64,000 bases of DNA from Turritopsis dohrnii (taxonomy: Eukaryota; Cnidaria; Hydrozoa; Anthoathecata; Oceaniidae), in NCBI GenBank assembly GCA_027922465.2, contig BQMF02000055.1, positions 124,001-188,000 of the forward strand. Reading direction: 5' to 3'. The position numbers were made by a program, and so were the translations under genes. The notes beneath the pieces were generated by a model. That model made no database searches, was not told where the DNA came from, and worked only from the letters and a program-made list of their open reading frames with translations. Shown here piece after piece: positions 35,320-47,329 of this stretch (position 1 is the first letter of the stretch; the number at the start of each line of letters is the position of its first letter).

Positions 35320-35439
35320 CCCAGTGGGCGAAATCGTCAAAAGTCACTGTGGCGGAGAGCATTTTTATGGAAATAGTGTGTTAATTTCTATAGAAATGCA
35401 CTCCTTCGAAGAGATACTTTAATAAATGTGCCGGCTGGG
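35320..35439. mobile_element. CCCAG-palindrome MITE
   Basis: CCCAGTGGGCGAAATCGTCA at the left, GTGCCGGCTGGG at the right, core TTTCTATAGAAATGCACTCC; 120 bp. Confidence 0.8.
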
Positions 35440-36565
35440 GCAGCTCCAAAATGCACATTTGCCTGTTTGTATTGGCTATTGTAGTAATGAAATCTCAACT
35501 GGTCACAGTACGCCATTTCGATTTATCAAACCTGCAATGGATTTTACAACATTTGAATCGAAATAAAACCATGTTAAAGACTTACAGATTGAAATTTTCA
35601 GCACGGGTTTAATCAATTGAAATGTCTTGAACTTCTGCGTTCAGACACGTTTATATGCGTTTTCTAGTTCCAACGATAGGAAATAAGAGAGGGAAATTGC
35701 GAGCACGCGATCTTTATGGTTAAAAGTTTCTATCGTTTGCTTGAATGTGCGAGACATAGTTTGCTCGCTCAAACCCGACTGAAATGGCAAGATTTTGACC
35801 ACAAAGCTTAGGAATTATATCTTTCAACACATTGAACTAAGTTATTCTCCATCCCTCGTTTTGGTGAGACGATTTCAATTATTCTGAAGAAATGACCAGT
35901 CAACACAAATTACAAATTCAAGTAACTTTCTTGAAACTATACATTCCTTCAAAACGAGGCAAGATAACATGAATTAACCTGTTACTTCGAGTTTGTTCTT
36001 GCAGCGGAAATCATCAGTTTTATCTGAAAAAAAAAATCGGAATTTTTGTGGTTGTTTTTACGCTGAGTCAGTTTTTATTTCAAGACAACAAATGTTAGTG
36101 TGGCCAGTGGTATTTGACCAATAACATCCGTTGTCAAACGAACTCCAGAATAATACCAACATAAGGCAATTGTTGTCTCTTACATACCACATAAAATTAC
36201 TCATTAATCCTATCTATAACGAAAAGATATTAAATCTGTACATCTGTACATCAGTACATCTCCAGCAGAGACTTTATTTTGTTGTATGGTTCGCGTTGAT
36301 AAAATGTATCTGACATAATCTGCAAAGAAATGATGAACAAGAACTTTGTACAAAAGATGTGCCGAAGTACTAAGTTCATCCTCAAACACTACCGCGTACA
36401 AGATTAGCCCAATACATCCGAAATGATTAACGAAAAGTTACAGCTTCCACCTCGCTACCAGACTCCTCCTGAGCTACCGATGTTATATTGTATATTGAAT
36501 TTTTGTTGTTCTTAATTACGATATTAGTTTGTTCATCTAAGGAGGAACGATTGTGCAATCCTTTC

Positions 36566-36682
36566 ACAGTGGGTAAATTTATTGAAAAAACACTGCGAAA
36601 GAGTGCATTTATATAGAAATACATACCCTTTATGTCCATAAAATTGCTCTTCATCGCAGCGGCTTTGTTTTGCAAAATTCTG
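36566..36682. mobile_element. Degenerate CCCAG-palindrome MITE
   Basis: CAGTGGGTAAATTTATTG, AGAGTGCATTTATATAGAAA and GCTCTTCATCGCAG occur in the family order; the termini are worn. Confidence 0.55.
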
Positions 36683-38282
36683 TCTGCAAGCCACTTGCAC
36701 ATAGTTGGATTAAAGCATGGTATAGAATTCAACAGATTTATAAGAGGAAACTTCAGAAAATTCAAAGATTTCTCTGGCATATTTTGCTTTTCTGTTTTGG
36801 AGGCTACAAATATGATCGTTGGCGTGTCTTTGAAAGGGTCCTGGAACTTAATTCATTATGCAAACTTTTCATATTACCTTAGAATTTTGATTGATTTATC
36901 ATAATATGATATGTTTAAGCGATATGATTATTTCTCGGCCCATACTACCGTTCCCATCAACAAAGCCTGTGTAAGAAGAGAACTCTTCCATTCCGTCTGG
37001 AAGTAATCGTTTTGCTTGTATGCGTAAATTCTAATAAAAAAAACCACGGACAAAAACAATGAAGATGAAGTTTGCTGTAAGTGAAATTTATTTTTTAAAT
37101 GAACATGCAAAGCGATTGTAGGAATTTTCAAACAACAATTTTCGGCAATTAGTAAAGAATAGCGAAAGCCGTTGGTTATGTCAAAGCGTTTTAAAACTCG
37201 CTCACCCAAACAATTTAAATAAGGTTTTCATCGTGATGTTTTTCTTTGACAAAGACTATTAATGTTTTCTGATTGGCCAGAAAAGGTCATTTTTGTTCAG
37301 AGACTAAAATATTCCTCCCGCTGGTCTTAGAGGTTAACGATAATTGTTATCAATACAACCCTGCTGTGAACACAACATCACTGGAATTCGCAAATATCCT
37401 CACACTAATCTACGTTTAAGAATTCACTCACATAATAGTATCCTTGTATCAGGTGTTCTTGCAATTTCAGTTCATTATTTTCTTTTTGATGAGCCTTCTT
37501 TGTCGATACAGCTGCATCAAAAGTAATTTAAATATGCTTTCTTGAAGCAGCCATGACAGCTTCAGTTTTGTTTACATTTAGATTTAGATTTCGTGTTCTT
37601 TTTCAGACAACTTTAAGAGTGATCTCCACTTCTCACGAAAAAAAGACCCAGCAGAACAGAACGAGAAATTTTAAATTCATTCACCCAAACAAATTTAACA
37701 AAGTTTTAACCGTGAAACTTTTTCTTCTCTTTTAGACGAGCTCAAGTAGCATTCTGCACCTGGTATTGCTACGAACATTTACAGTCATGTATGTTCTAGC
37801 CAATGCAATCCTCATTACGATGAGTCTAATCTTTAAGCCATGGAAACAGGAGTTCCTGGAAGGAAAAACGAATTATCTGGAATTTTCATTGTGGAGTGTA
37901 TGCCGTGTTACGCACAAAGGAACTAAATGTTACGAAGGAGAGCTAGATAACGCACCAGGTATTTCTTTTATTCACGTTTTTCTGCACTCCCACCCATAAG
38001 ACAGTGGCTTCGATTTCAACTTGCGTAATTATAACGTATTTGCATAATTCACAAGACGAAATAGCTTGACAAATTCTCCTAGCATAACAAATCAGAAACG
38101 AGGCTACAATGATGTATTCCATGGATAGAAGTATCTTACTTGATTGGCCAAAATAGTGGGTAAGTTAGCAACAGGATGTTTGGAGTGCTTTGACTATTAA
38201 ATAATATTCTATCTTTTTAGTCTTGAATTTAGATTAACTTTTTAAGCACGTTTATCTGTTATACTTTAAATGACTAAACCTT

Positions 38283-38407
38283 CTCCTCCACAAACTTTCA
38301 CTGAACTCTCCTCCACAAACTTTCACTGAACTCTCCTCCACAAACTTTCACTGAACTCTCCTCCACAAATTATCACTGAACTCTCCTCCACAAATTTTGG
38401 CTGAACT
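38283..38407. repeat. 25-bp tandem repeat, five copies
   Basis: CTCCTCCACAAACTTTCACTGAA plus CT recurs at a 25-bp spacing from 38,283; the last two copies are diverged. It lies in the first intron of the claudin-like pseudogene. Single related units occur near 47,570 and 52,115. Confidence 0.85.
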
Positions 38408-39017
38408 CTAGTTGTACCTATGCATATACTTCTAGATGTATATGTAGTCTAGGTTGATAGCTATTAGTCAATATCAGATTCGAACGACAGCAAATCAAGG
38501 TGGATTTTGCTGATGTCACCAATATCGCTCAAATAGTAAATTGAAAAATGGTCTGGGCAAGAGCAGCTGACAAACAGCTTTCAAAACTATAATTACTTAG
38601 TTTTATTGCAAATGTTGTGATCTGTAAAATACGAAACTTGATACGATACGAAACCTAGAGAATAATACAACACCTAAAAAAATGCTGCTAAAAGTAGTTA
38701 ATAATTGCTACTCATTCATTTTAATAATATAGGGTGAAACTCATACAAAATGCATCTGAATGGTTGAGTTCGTAAGCATTTAATCAAATGTTTTAATAGC
38801 TTTTGTGTCTGAAATTGTTAAATAAACACGTTTCAGTTACGAAGTCATGTACAGACTGCTTGTAAAAGCCGCTTTGCAAATGTTATGTTAACCTTTGATT
38901 TCGCTAGGAACATTCAAATTGGAACAGCAACTCGCTTTTGTGATAACATTGTCATTCCTTGAATGGAACTGGAACTGAACTGCACATAGGCTTCAGAAGA
39001 ATAGCAAAACGATGCTA

Positions 39018-39115
39018 AGTTGTTGCAAAATCACGACGAAGGAGTGCATTTCTATAGAAATATGCACACTGTTTCAATGAAAATGATCTCTGTTGCAGAA
39101 ACTTTTTCCACGATT
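39018..39115. mobile_element. CCCAG-palindrome MITE, degenerate
   Basis: AAAATCACGACGAAGGAGTG and CATTTCTATAGAAATATGCA are the family core; the termini are eroded. Confidence 0.6.
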
Positions 39116-39233
39116 TCTGTTGGTTAGTAGGATTGTCACTATCTGTCTTACTGAACATTTTCTTTATGGAAAGTGTAGCCATCTAAGTTCCATTACTAAT
39201 GATTCTGCCTGTAATAGTATAATTATATTGCTA

Positions 39234-39345
39234 AGTCAGCAAAGGCGTGAAAAACTGTTTCTGCAATGGCGATGATTTTCATTGTAACACTGTGTATGTT
39301 TCTATGGAAATGCACTCCTTCACTGTGATTTTGCAACAAATTTTG
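39234..39345. mobile_element. CCCAG-palindrome MITE, degenerate, opposite orientation
   Basis: GTTTCTATGGAAATGCACTC and CTTCACTGTGATTTTGCAAC give the family core in inverted order, about 200 bp from the previous copy. Confidence 0.6.
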
Positions 39346-41048
39346 CGCACTGAATTAGGTATCAAAAACGACACCAAAAGTCCTCCATGAAAATCATATA
39401 GAAAAATCTTCGTAACAGTTCATCATCTTAAGGGAACGCTAAAGCTGTGCGGGAAAAGTAGCTACTTATAAAATGAAGGTCGTTGCACCTTCTTTAAAAA
39501 ATCACCTTTGGATAGCTTGAGCAAAAGTGACATTGATTGATTGACAACATGTCAAAGTTGATATGAAAAGTAACGTGATATTTGAAAACACACTTGACAA
39601 GTCCTTTGAGAAAAAAATTTCTGGTGTTCATTTTTCAGCATTCAAATTCTAATACCGCGTGTGACCATTCTTTGCTTAACTTTAAAATATAAGCAACGAA
39701 GCCATCCCATAAAAATAGCATATATTAATCAGGTCAAAATCAACCATTAATGGTTTTTCTTTGAACGAGTGTCGCCAATGGGCGTTATTTTTAAAATCCG
39801 TTGACGCTAACAAGCCGTCGCGGGCGCATAAGTGAGTAATGACTCCCTATGTTCAACAGTGATTACATCTCCTAAGGCGCAGTATCCTCACCCCTTTATT
39901 TAATAGTTTTTCTGAATTCATAATAGTTGAGCAGATGATTTTAGGTTGTACTACGGTTTTCGTAGTCGGTAGAACAGAATTTGAAAACATCACTTTTGAA
40001 TTGTGTTAGTTGAAACTTTTATGCAAAATTGACACAAATTTTGAATTTTCATCTAAATGTTGACCAAATTTGACTTCCTTCAAAAGAGAATGGCGTGGCG
40101 ACTACCATTGCAGATTCACACCCTGCGAACAAATACACGCCCATCAGATATCTAAAAAAGATAAAACGTGTGATGCAATTTGAAACTTTGATTTATGAGA
40201 AGTCTGAGCATTTATATGCTAGATATACTGAGTTACTGCATATTCGAAACGAATGAAAATCAGACGAAACGTTCACTTCTTTTCAAGCCCTTACATTTTT
40301 TTTATAAGTAACCAAGGTTAGACGTAGTAATTTTGCTTAAAAAATGACTATTTTTTAGTAGTAATATTGCTTTATTTGTTGCTAAGAACTAATTTAGGAA
40401 ATATGTATTTCCAGTCTTGAATACTTTTGTGTAAGCTTAGGTATTTAAGTACAAAGTGTAGGACATAGTACTGCAACCTATTTTTTATTTATTTATTTAT
40501 TTATTTATTTTTTTTTTTTGCTGCATTATTTCAAAATTTCATGTTGCTAATTTATGTAAGATCCTTTTAGTACTGTTGCTTAACTTTTTGAGAACATTTA
40601 CTAGTGTTGCTTACAAAAAAAAACGTGTACATCAAGATATTATTGTCATAGGCCTGTATGAAACCCGTTTCGTTTGTTAGAATTAATGTATATGTACATC
40701 ACAATACATTGTTTCCCCAACAACTTACCGCCGTGGCTGGGTTAACAAGTTAAGAGAATAATTTTAGTTGCATTTTTTTACAGCATGGTTTGTTACGTTG
40801 CGTTCGTTTCTTGTCATTTCTACCATCTTACTTTATTTGGCTGTGTTCTATATGATTATCAAACTTCTCACAACAAAGAAAGGAAATTCTGGATTCCAGC
40901 TTATCTTTGTTTAGCGTCAGGTATTCATTCTTATCCCTTCTTACAGATCAGTAAAATTTTCTCAAGCCCAAATGAATGGCCAATAAAATGACAACAAATA
41001 AAAACCCATCTGAAAATTCAAACACCATCTAAATTTTTCCACACAAAG

Positions 41049-41153
41049 CCCAGTGGGCACATTGAAGAACGCAACGAAGGAGTGCACTTCCATATAAATA
41101 TACAAATTCAAGTGTCCTTCTTCGTAGTGGCTTTTGACAATTTCCCCACTGGG
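41049..41153. mobile_element. CCCAG-palindrome MITE, duplicated with the locus
   Basis: CCCAGTGGGCACATTGAAGA at the left and TTTCCCCACTGGG at the right. Same intron position as 30,248. Confidence 0.75.
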
Positions 41154-41662
41154 AGTAAGTTCCTATCACGGTCCGATGAAACACCGGCATATACTTCAGT
41201 AGAGATGTTATCCTACGACCACCCTCATGGCGTTTGACTTAGATTAGTTTACCACCCTCATGGCGTTTGTCGTGCGGAAACAATAAGCAGTAATGACATA
41301 GAGCATTCTTTTTACTTCAGCCACGTTTACTCTAACAGCCATGGTAACGCTAATTGGTTATTGGAATTTTGAATTCTTGGAAGACGCCCGAATGTATCGA
41401 ATGGGATGGAAGGAAGACGGAGACGCAGAGGAGGCGGCTGGTTTTCCATGGTGCATGGCGTGGGCGTCGTTCCCAATGGCTTTTCTAAGAAGTTGACTTT
41501 CACTTGATGTGAAACAATCAAAGGACATGCATGTCTTGGTTGATTTTGTGTAAACTTATATCATCAATAATGACTCAAAGACTATAAATCCTCCTCGACG
41601 CAGCCCTTGTGATGGACATTAAATGGATCTGCTCTCGTGTATGAAACAATGTGAGTGTTTAA

Positions 41663-43380
41663 CCCTTTGGCTACCAAACTGATTTTGGAAAATGAGGTAA
41701 AAAATGACCACACTTCAATTAATGATAAATAAATCTTCAACACTTGATGCAAAGGATGTACATATATATATTTTCTAAAAGCTATGACATTGAAGATTAC
41801 AAAAATCAAAAACATAAATTCGAAAAAATATTTTGCTGCCGTCAGCATTTCTTCAAGTTCTTGAGAAATTTCAAAATTTTTAAAGTGCAAATAATTTTTT
41901 CGAATTTGAATGTGAATAACTCCTAAAGTTAATGTCCAAACTTTATGAATTTTGGCAAAAAGTTAGTGTAACTATATGTAAATAACACCTCCAAAGTATA
42001 GCTTCAACAAAGAATTTTTGATGATGTCAGCAAGAATCATATATTGACTGCCAAAGTTCAGTTTCTTTGTAAAAAATTGTTTCTTATCATGGAAAATATG
42101 AACAATGAAAGAGTCAATAAAAAATACAAAACACATAAAGAAGCCCTACAAATTTGATAAATAAATCTCTAATTTATGAGTCCTTTTATATGATATGTCT
42201 GAAAACAAGCTTTGCAAATAAACTTGTTGCACTTTTCGCAAAAAATTGCTCGTTTTTTTTCGGGATTGTTTTCCATGTTTGTCTCTTTTATAACCACAGT
42301 GTATGCAGACTTTCCTCTCTGGATGCTTAGAGCTTGCCAAAATGCTTTCCAACCAATCGATTACTAGAATTGCTTGAATTCGGGTTTGCACGGTTGTTTA
42401 GATGTGGTTGCACCAATTGGTGTATCAATATTTTGCGGAAGTTTTTGTGTATTCGTCTTTTTTGGCTGTTTGGATTTTGATTCATAATAGAATGCAAGTG
42501 TTTGGCATTTATGATGGTAATCTCCAATAACCTAAAGAAAACTTTCTTCCACCATTTGATTGACTTTCGGTTGAGGGAATAGCTACTCAGCAATTGATCG
42601 CACTGGTCTACACCACCCATATACTTATTGTACTGGTCGATGATGATGGGCTTTCGATATGCTTTGTCGTCACCTCTCCTAGTGACCTCCACATCTCCTG
42701 TCCCATGGATGGTGCTCATTGCAAAGACATCTCTTTTGTCAAACCAATGGACAGCCAGCATATTATCTTGTTTATCGTCACCATCAATTTGACTGCAGAG
42801 TGTTGCTTGTTGCTGTACTTCTGTTTCAGCATTCACAGTATGATCTCAGCATTATGCTCACAAACAGACTATAAATTTCGAAAGAAGCAGAAAAAAAATA
42901 AATTAGTTCACTGTAAACAGAGAAACTTACAATAATAATACAAATAACAAACCTGAACTATATTGCTGACATCTTCACCAGACTCGATAACATTGGTTCT
43001 TGGTTCAATATCTGGAAAATCCTCAAACATTCTATCACCGCAAACAATCATTAAATGTCAATTCATCATCACTTTCACTAGAACTAGAGTCAATTTCAGA
43101 GAATTCTTCATCATCTGAGGCAGTCACAAAGAGTAAAGCTTCTTCTAAAGATACATGTCTTGATCTGGACGCCATTTTACAACTAATGAAGTCTCTTGAA
43201 AATCTTCAGCTCAATTATAAACTTTGTATATAATATTGACCAATGAGATTTAATTATTTTCAATTCTCGATACTTCAAGACTGCTTGTAGAGAAAATTAG
43301 CTTTCCAAAGTATCTATTTGTCTAGATATCATGATTTGAAGCCTGGGGGGTCGTTAACGACCCCCTTTGTAGCCAAAGGG
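41663..43380 (-). mobile_element. Internally deleted piggyBac transposon at a TTAA site
   Basis: TTAA lies on both sides (41659-41662, 43381-43384). Termini CCCTTTGGCTACCAAA (left) and TTTGTAGCCAAAGGG (right) are inverted repeats. The right subterminal region has the palindrome GGGGGTCGTTAACGACCCCC (43346-43365). The uninterrupted site survives in unit 1 at about 31,110 (AATGTTTTAATAGAAATG). The 1,718 bp carries only parts of the transposase (see the next entry). Confidence 0.93.
42155..43175 (-). pseudogene. Remnant piggyBac transposase (DDE_Tnp_1_7)
   Basis: N-terminal piece from ATG 43175: MASRSRHVSLEEALLF followed by an acidic stretch EIDSSSSESDDELTF, stopping near 43,036. C-terminal piece 42836-42327: WFDKRDVFAMSTIHG, then IDQYNKYMGGVDQCDQLLSS and WWKKVFFRLLEITIINA. 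After a frameshift, the cysteine-rich domain CEKCNKFICKACFQTYH (about 42,240-42,180). The central region that should hold the first two catalytic aspartates is missing, so it cannot encode an active enzyme. Confidence 0.88.
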
Positions 43381-43998
43381 TTAAATAGAAATGATAATGA
43401 CAAATATGTTGACATATCAGACGATAGATCTTCCCAAAGATTCATTAGTGTTATATTCGATATACTCGCGCAGTCTGCATTTCCATACGTACTATTTTAT
43501 CGTGCTATGTTAGGACAGTTTAGAATGCCTTTGCTCTGTTGCCAAACACCATCATCGCTTAACTGCTAGAGTGTCGTTTGTAAGGTATTAACTGTCAGCG
43601 GCTTTGGCTTACTGATGTAGGTACCTGTCTCACAGATTAATACATAGAGGCTCCCTTGTTTAAACAGATGGCCCATTTATTGTTATGGAAACGCAAGCCT
43701 GTAAACCGAGGGCGATTAATGCCTGATTGTGGGTACAATTCACCCTAAAGTGGCAGGATCTTCATGATGCGAACAGTCCTTAGAATAGAAATCCTCTGCA
43801 TATCTTTCAGGACCATTTTGAAAGATTTTGCGTTCCATTGCTGGAAACGAGGTTCATACACCTTACAAGCTGATATAACCTGTGGCAGGTTAATTTCGAT
43901 TAGGCTAGAGTATTTAAAGTAAACGGGCAATGAGCGACCGTTTCTTAGTCCATATGGTGTGTTACGAAAGTGTATTGGCATTATAGTTGACCCGAGTT

Positions 43999-44070
43999 AT
44001 CTCGAACATACACGAACATCTCGAACTTGCGCGAACATCTCGAACTTGCGCGAACATCTCAAATATACAC
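43999..44070. repeat. Short tandem repeat, about 21 bp
   Basis: CTCGAACTTGCGCGAACAT-type units repeat three to four times, with a diverged first copy. Confidence 0.75.
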
Positions 44071-44105
44071 TATCTCGAACAAAAAGCTTGGTCCTGTCAG
44101 CATTT

Positions 44106-44238
44106 GGGATTGTTCACAAATGGCGTCAACCATTTTTTCAAGATTTTTGAACCTCCCCCCCCCCCCCCCCTCTATCAACCTACGTCAGTTTTGCTTTGCC
44201 CCCTCCCCCCTCAGTTGACGTCATCGTTTGAGATGCTT
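44106..44238 (-). mobile_element. Truncated Harbinger-type MITE
   Basis: Begins GGGATTGTTCACAAATGGCG and matches the reversed right part of 8514-8981, including the C-rich tracts and CAGTTGACGTCATCGTTTGA. The other terminus is missing. Confidence 0.75.
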
Positions 44239-44348
44239 CCATCTCTATGGTTGATCTGAAAGGGAGCTCTGAAAGGGAACTTGGTAGAAACACCACAAAA
44301 TATTGTCTCTGGGGATCAACGTTTTTAAGGAAAATTGATAGATAGAAA

Positions 44349-44996
44349 CATGGACGTATAAAAAGAGAAGGACTTACAACTTTTATAAATCTATTCAAAC
44401 AAGCGCGTCTCGCTTTATTGAAATTTTGACAAAAGCAGTTTTGAAACTCCCTCAAGTGCTGTTAAAAATACATGTTTCCATTGGCTTCCACACTAGCAGC
44501 CTTTTGTTATAAACACGAAAACTGTTGAAAAACACCAAAACTAAAAGTATGATTCCTTAGGAGTTCCTAAAGCTTCAGACTTGAAACTTTCAGAAAAGAT
44601 AGATAAACTATCTCTCTGTTTTGTGTAGCTTAGGCATTTTTGAGGCGCAAATATTAACTTCATAACATGCAGAGACGCTGTGCCATGATTTTCTTCTATT
44701 TTCACTTGTAACATCTTCTAGCAAACTCACAGACATTTTAAAAACGATTAAATATCGTCGTCTGTGGCTTTGAACAATGAATAAAAGTGTTTTGAAAGCT
44801 AATGAGTCTTAATTCCTCTGATATTTCAGTTTTCCGCGTTGGATTGGCACGTAAATAATCGTTCGTCTCAACAAAAATCCAGTGAAATGCGAGACACGCT
44901 TTGGTATGAAAGGGATGCCGACACAATGGATTTTAACAATAGAATTGAATAGCTATTGAAATGAGTTGTGAGTCCTTCTCTTTTTATACGTCCATG
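44349..44996. mobile_element. Non-autonomous TIR element, CATGGACG termini
   Basis: Left CATGGACGTATAAAAAGAGA and an inverted match at 44,962-44,996 form TIRs of about 33 bp, one mismatch. ATAGAAA flanks both ends (44342-44348, 44997-45003). A weaker subterminal match (GCGTCTCGC / GCGTGTCTCGC) extends the symmetry. No transposase frame in 648 bp. Confidence 0.78.
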
Positions 44997-45180
44997 ATAG
45001 AAATGATGGTGCTTTGAACTAAGGGTTTCAATTGTTAGCTCCGTGAGCTTGTACGGAACTGGGGGGTTGGAACCCAATATTAAATTGAACTTTGATTTTA
45101 TTCATGAAACAATAATTTCACTGCGGCTGCTTCCCTGCTTTATGTAATTAAAAAATTCACGTAATCGGCAGAGAGAGGAA

Positions 45181-45640
45181 ATGGCACTTTCCAACGATAG
45201 GGTTTTCAACCCTTTCGCCAAATTCTTTCGAAACCAAAGCCTCCAAAAATCCTTCGAAAATTAAGAGAAAGAGAAGAAGCGCTTCTACAACTAGCAAGTC
45301 ATCCAAATCGAACAAGGTTCCTTTTCACCAACCGTTTTGAGCTGGTAAGGTGGACTCTCTCGTGAGACGAAACGCGCGGTTAGCAAGATTGTGTCAAAGC
45401 TGAAAGATCGAAAACTACAGTTTCAGAGGAGTGATGTAGCTAGTTACATCCACAAAAACTTTCCTACTACCTGCTTAGGTCGGCAATCTGCTGTATACGC
45501 GGAACAAGAAGACAATTCTTCACCAGTTTCACCCAACGAGATCGAGGTTATGAGAGCATTGGAAATTACCGATCAAATGTACTTTTTGGTGTATTTATTT
45601 TCACTTTTTCAATTGTTATTAAACTCAACTCACTAGATGT
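45181..45640 (+). other. Unrecognised protein-like fragment
   Basis: A frame of about 95 codons with SKLKDRKLQFQRSDVASYIH and FPTTCLGRQSAVYAEQ has non-random composition but no ATG. It opens after stops near 45,342. A lysine/serine-rich stretch (KIKRKRRSASTTSKSSKS) lies upstream in another frame. It could be a degraded exon or mobile-element ORF; no family recognised. Confidence 0.3.
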
Positions 45641-46380
45641 AAATCATAATAAAATAATACAATATGTGGAGTTAAATAAAAGAAAAAGAAAAAATGGAAA
45701 TCAGGAAATTCATACGTGTAAGGAATCCATATCACTTTTCCATATTTTATTTCAGTTATTTTTTTATCCCGTCACTAGTTCCTGAAGGATCTGATATAAA
45801 TGAGGACTATGATGGCGAGGAGAGTATTTAAAGGAACATTGGAACTACAGAAGCCGTACTGACGGCAACAGATTAACTCAGAGATGCTATCATACCATTT
45901 TACGTTCACAAACGTTTAAAAGTCTCTTAAGTTTGGCGCTCCACCAAAAGGCCACTTCACAGTCAAGATCTACGCATTTTCTGGACAGAATCCAGAAAAT
46001 ACTTTACGTTTTGATAATTAAAAAAGTCAAAATAGCAAGCAATATGGCTCGACTATGGGAAATTGGCAAACTGGTACTTGGCATTTCATTAGGTGTTAAT
46101 GCATCTGTAGCGGTCTGCAATAGTCAGGACAACAAGGAAAATCATACAAAAACAATGGAGTACATGCATCCCGTAGAAGCGGAACACACCATTTGAACGT
46201 ACTGTTACCTTGATAACTTTTAATCTTGCTGCTGGTGAGATATTCCGTTCTCCTCAGAAACACATGACATATATATCTAATGTCAACATTTAAAACATTT
46301 GGGAAATTCGTTTGAGATAATCAAGTTTAGTTAATTTTATGTCTCATTCTTCCAACCTTTTTTTAAAACAACAACTTCCC
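45641..46380. other. No gene recognised
   Basis: AT-rich. A weak match to the body of the SINE at 25,486 may exist around 45,825-45,900. Nothing else seen. Confidence 0.4.
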
Positions 46381-46384
46381 AACT

Positions 46385-46475
46385 CTCAGGGCATCTTGCC
46401 TTTTTGATATACGGACGACGGTAAAGAAGGCGCGAAAAAGAAAAAGGCAAGAAGCCCTGGGAACGAGGTTGATCA
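46385..46475. repeat. Dispersed repeat with CCTTTTTGATATACGGACGA core
   Basis: Contains TTGCCTTTTTGATATACGGA and GGCAAGAAGCCCTGGGAACG. A diverged second copy lies at 53,089-53,140 (CCTTTTTGCTATACGGATGG). Class unknown. Confidence 0.5.
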
Positions 46476-46992
46476 AAATCCCTACCAATGACAATCATTA
46501 TTTTTGGATCCCCAAAATACAAAAAACTTGACTGCTCGAACTTACTTCATGTTTACACAGTTTATGGTGCAAATATGACACATACACATTCTCTTAACAA
46601 CACGTTAATAGAAGTAATAAATGAAAAACCACACTGTTAACATGTTTCACTAACCTCCCTGATAACTTCTCAATATATCTGTAGTACCATCTAAAGTTGC
46701 ATAAGTAAGGCCACAAGTTCTCTGGTTTAAAATCTGAGGTATACTACATTCCTGATAGAAACCCACATCAGCGATTTACACTGCCATTTCCCTTTACCCT
46801 CGCTTGAATAAATAAATAAAAAAACAAACTTATCAGCGTCTTCACAAACCATCAACTGACTCGCTCTTAACGTTATGAAACTTCACAATTTTACAAAAAA
46901 TAGTTAAATTTGTCAAGGGATTACAAAACGATTTTCATTTTCAATTATCATGGGCCATTAGTATTGTGTGCTAATAATCAAGTGGTATTTTA

Positions 46993-47325
46993 AGCCTGGT
47001 TTAGACTTGACGATTACAACGATTACGACGATCAAATTTAATGTAATCATCGTAATCGTGCACACTTTTGTAATCGTCGTAATCGTCATAAACGCCTGGC
47101 GTCTACGACGACAAAATATAAAAATTTTTTGATATTTTATCGTCGCAATCGCTTTATTGTATGTAAAAATCTATTGAATTTTACGTCAATTCCATTGTTT
47201 TAAGATTGCGAGGGCACGTGCTTCAAATTTTACAAAGAAACTGTTTCAAACAATTTTGAAATTAGAATTTTGAGATATTTGAGATATTTTTTTAATCGTC
47301 GTAATCGTCAGGTCTGAACCAGGCT
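46993..47325. mobile_element. Palindromic MITE with TTA target duplication (Harbinger-like)
   Basis: AGCCTGGTTTAGACTTGACG at the left; the right end reads AGCCTGGTTCAGACCTGACG on the other strand, with TTA on both sides (46990-46992, 47326-47328). The interior repeats GTAATCGTCGTAATCGT-type motifs and can fold over most of its length. Noncoding, 333 bp. Confidence 0.88.
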
Positions 47326-47329
47326 TTAG

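Larger units (their letters stand above)
37736..41496 (+). pseudogene. Broken tandem copy of the claudin-like gene
   Basis: Exon A (37736-37958, 223 bp) is intact and close to identical with 28983-29205. Exon B (40784-40920) is 137 bp instead of 147. Ten bases are lost after CTCACAACAAAGAA, which shifts the frame to an early TAG. Exon C (41321-41496) retains FEFLEDARMYRMGWKEDGD and FPW(C)MAWASFPMAF, then reads LRS-stop, because a deletion removes TM4's end and the cytoplasmic tail. Together these predict no functional four-TM protein, although a short TM1-loop-TM2 product is conceivable. The A-B intron is much larger than in the first copy. Confidence 0.85.
32440..43560. repeat. Segmental tandem duplication, unit 2
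   Basis: Second copy of 27,770-31,300. The order is SINE tail (32,440), conserved block (33,057), exon A (37,736), exon B (40,784), exon C (41,321), 3' flank (41,530 onward). A piggyBac element interrupts that flank at 41,663. Exons are far more similar between units than introns. Confidence 0.85.

Noticed and set aside
40785..40991. 68-residue frame as an independent gene
   Set aside because: It is a shifted frame over exon B of the claudin-like pseudogene.
42594..42935. 113-residue plus-strand frame
   Set aside because: Antisense shadow of the piggyBac transposase remnant on the minus strand.
45391..45636. 81-residue frame as a complete gene
   Set aside because: No ATG, upstream stops, and no splice model. 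Listed only as an unrecognised fragment.
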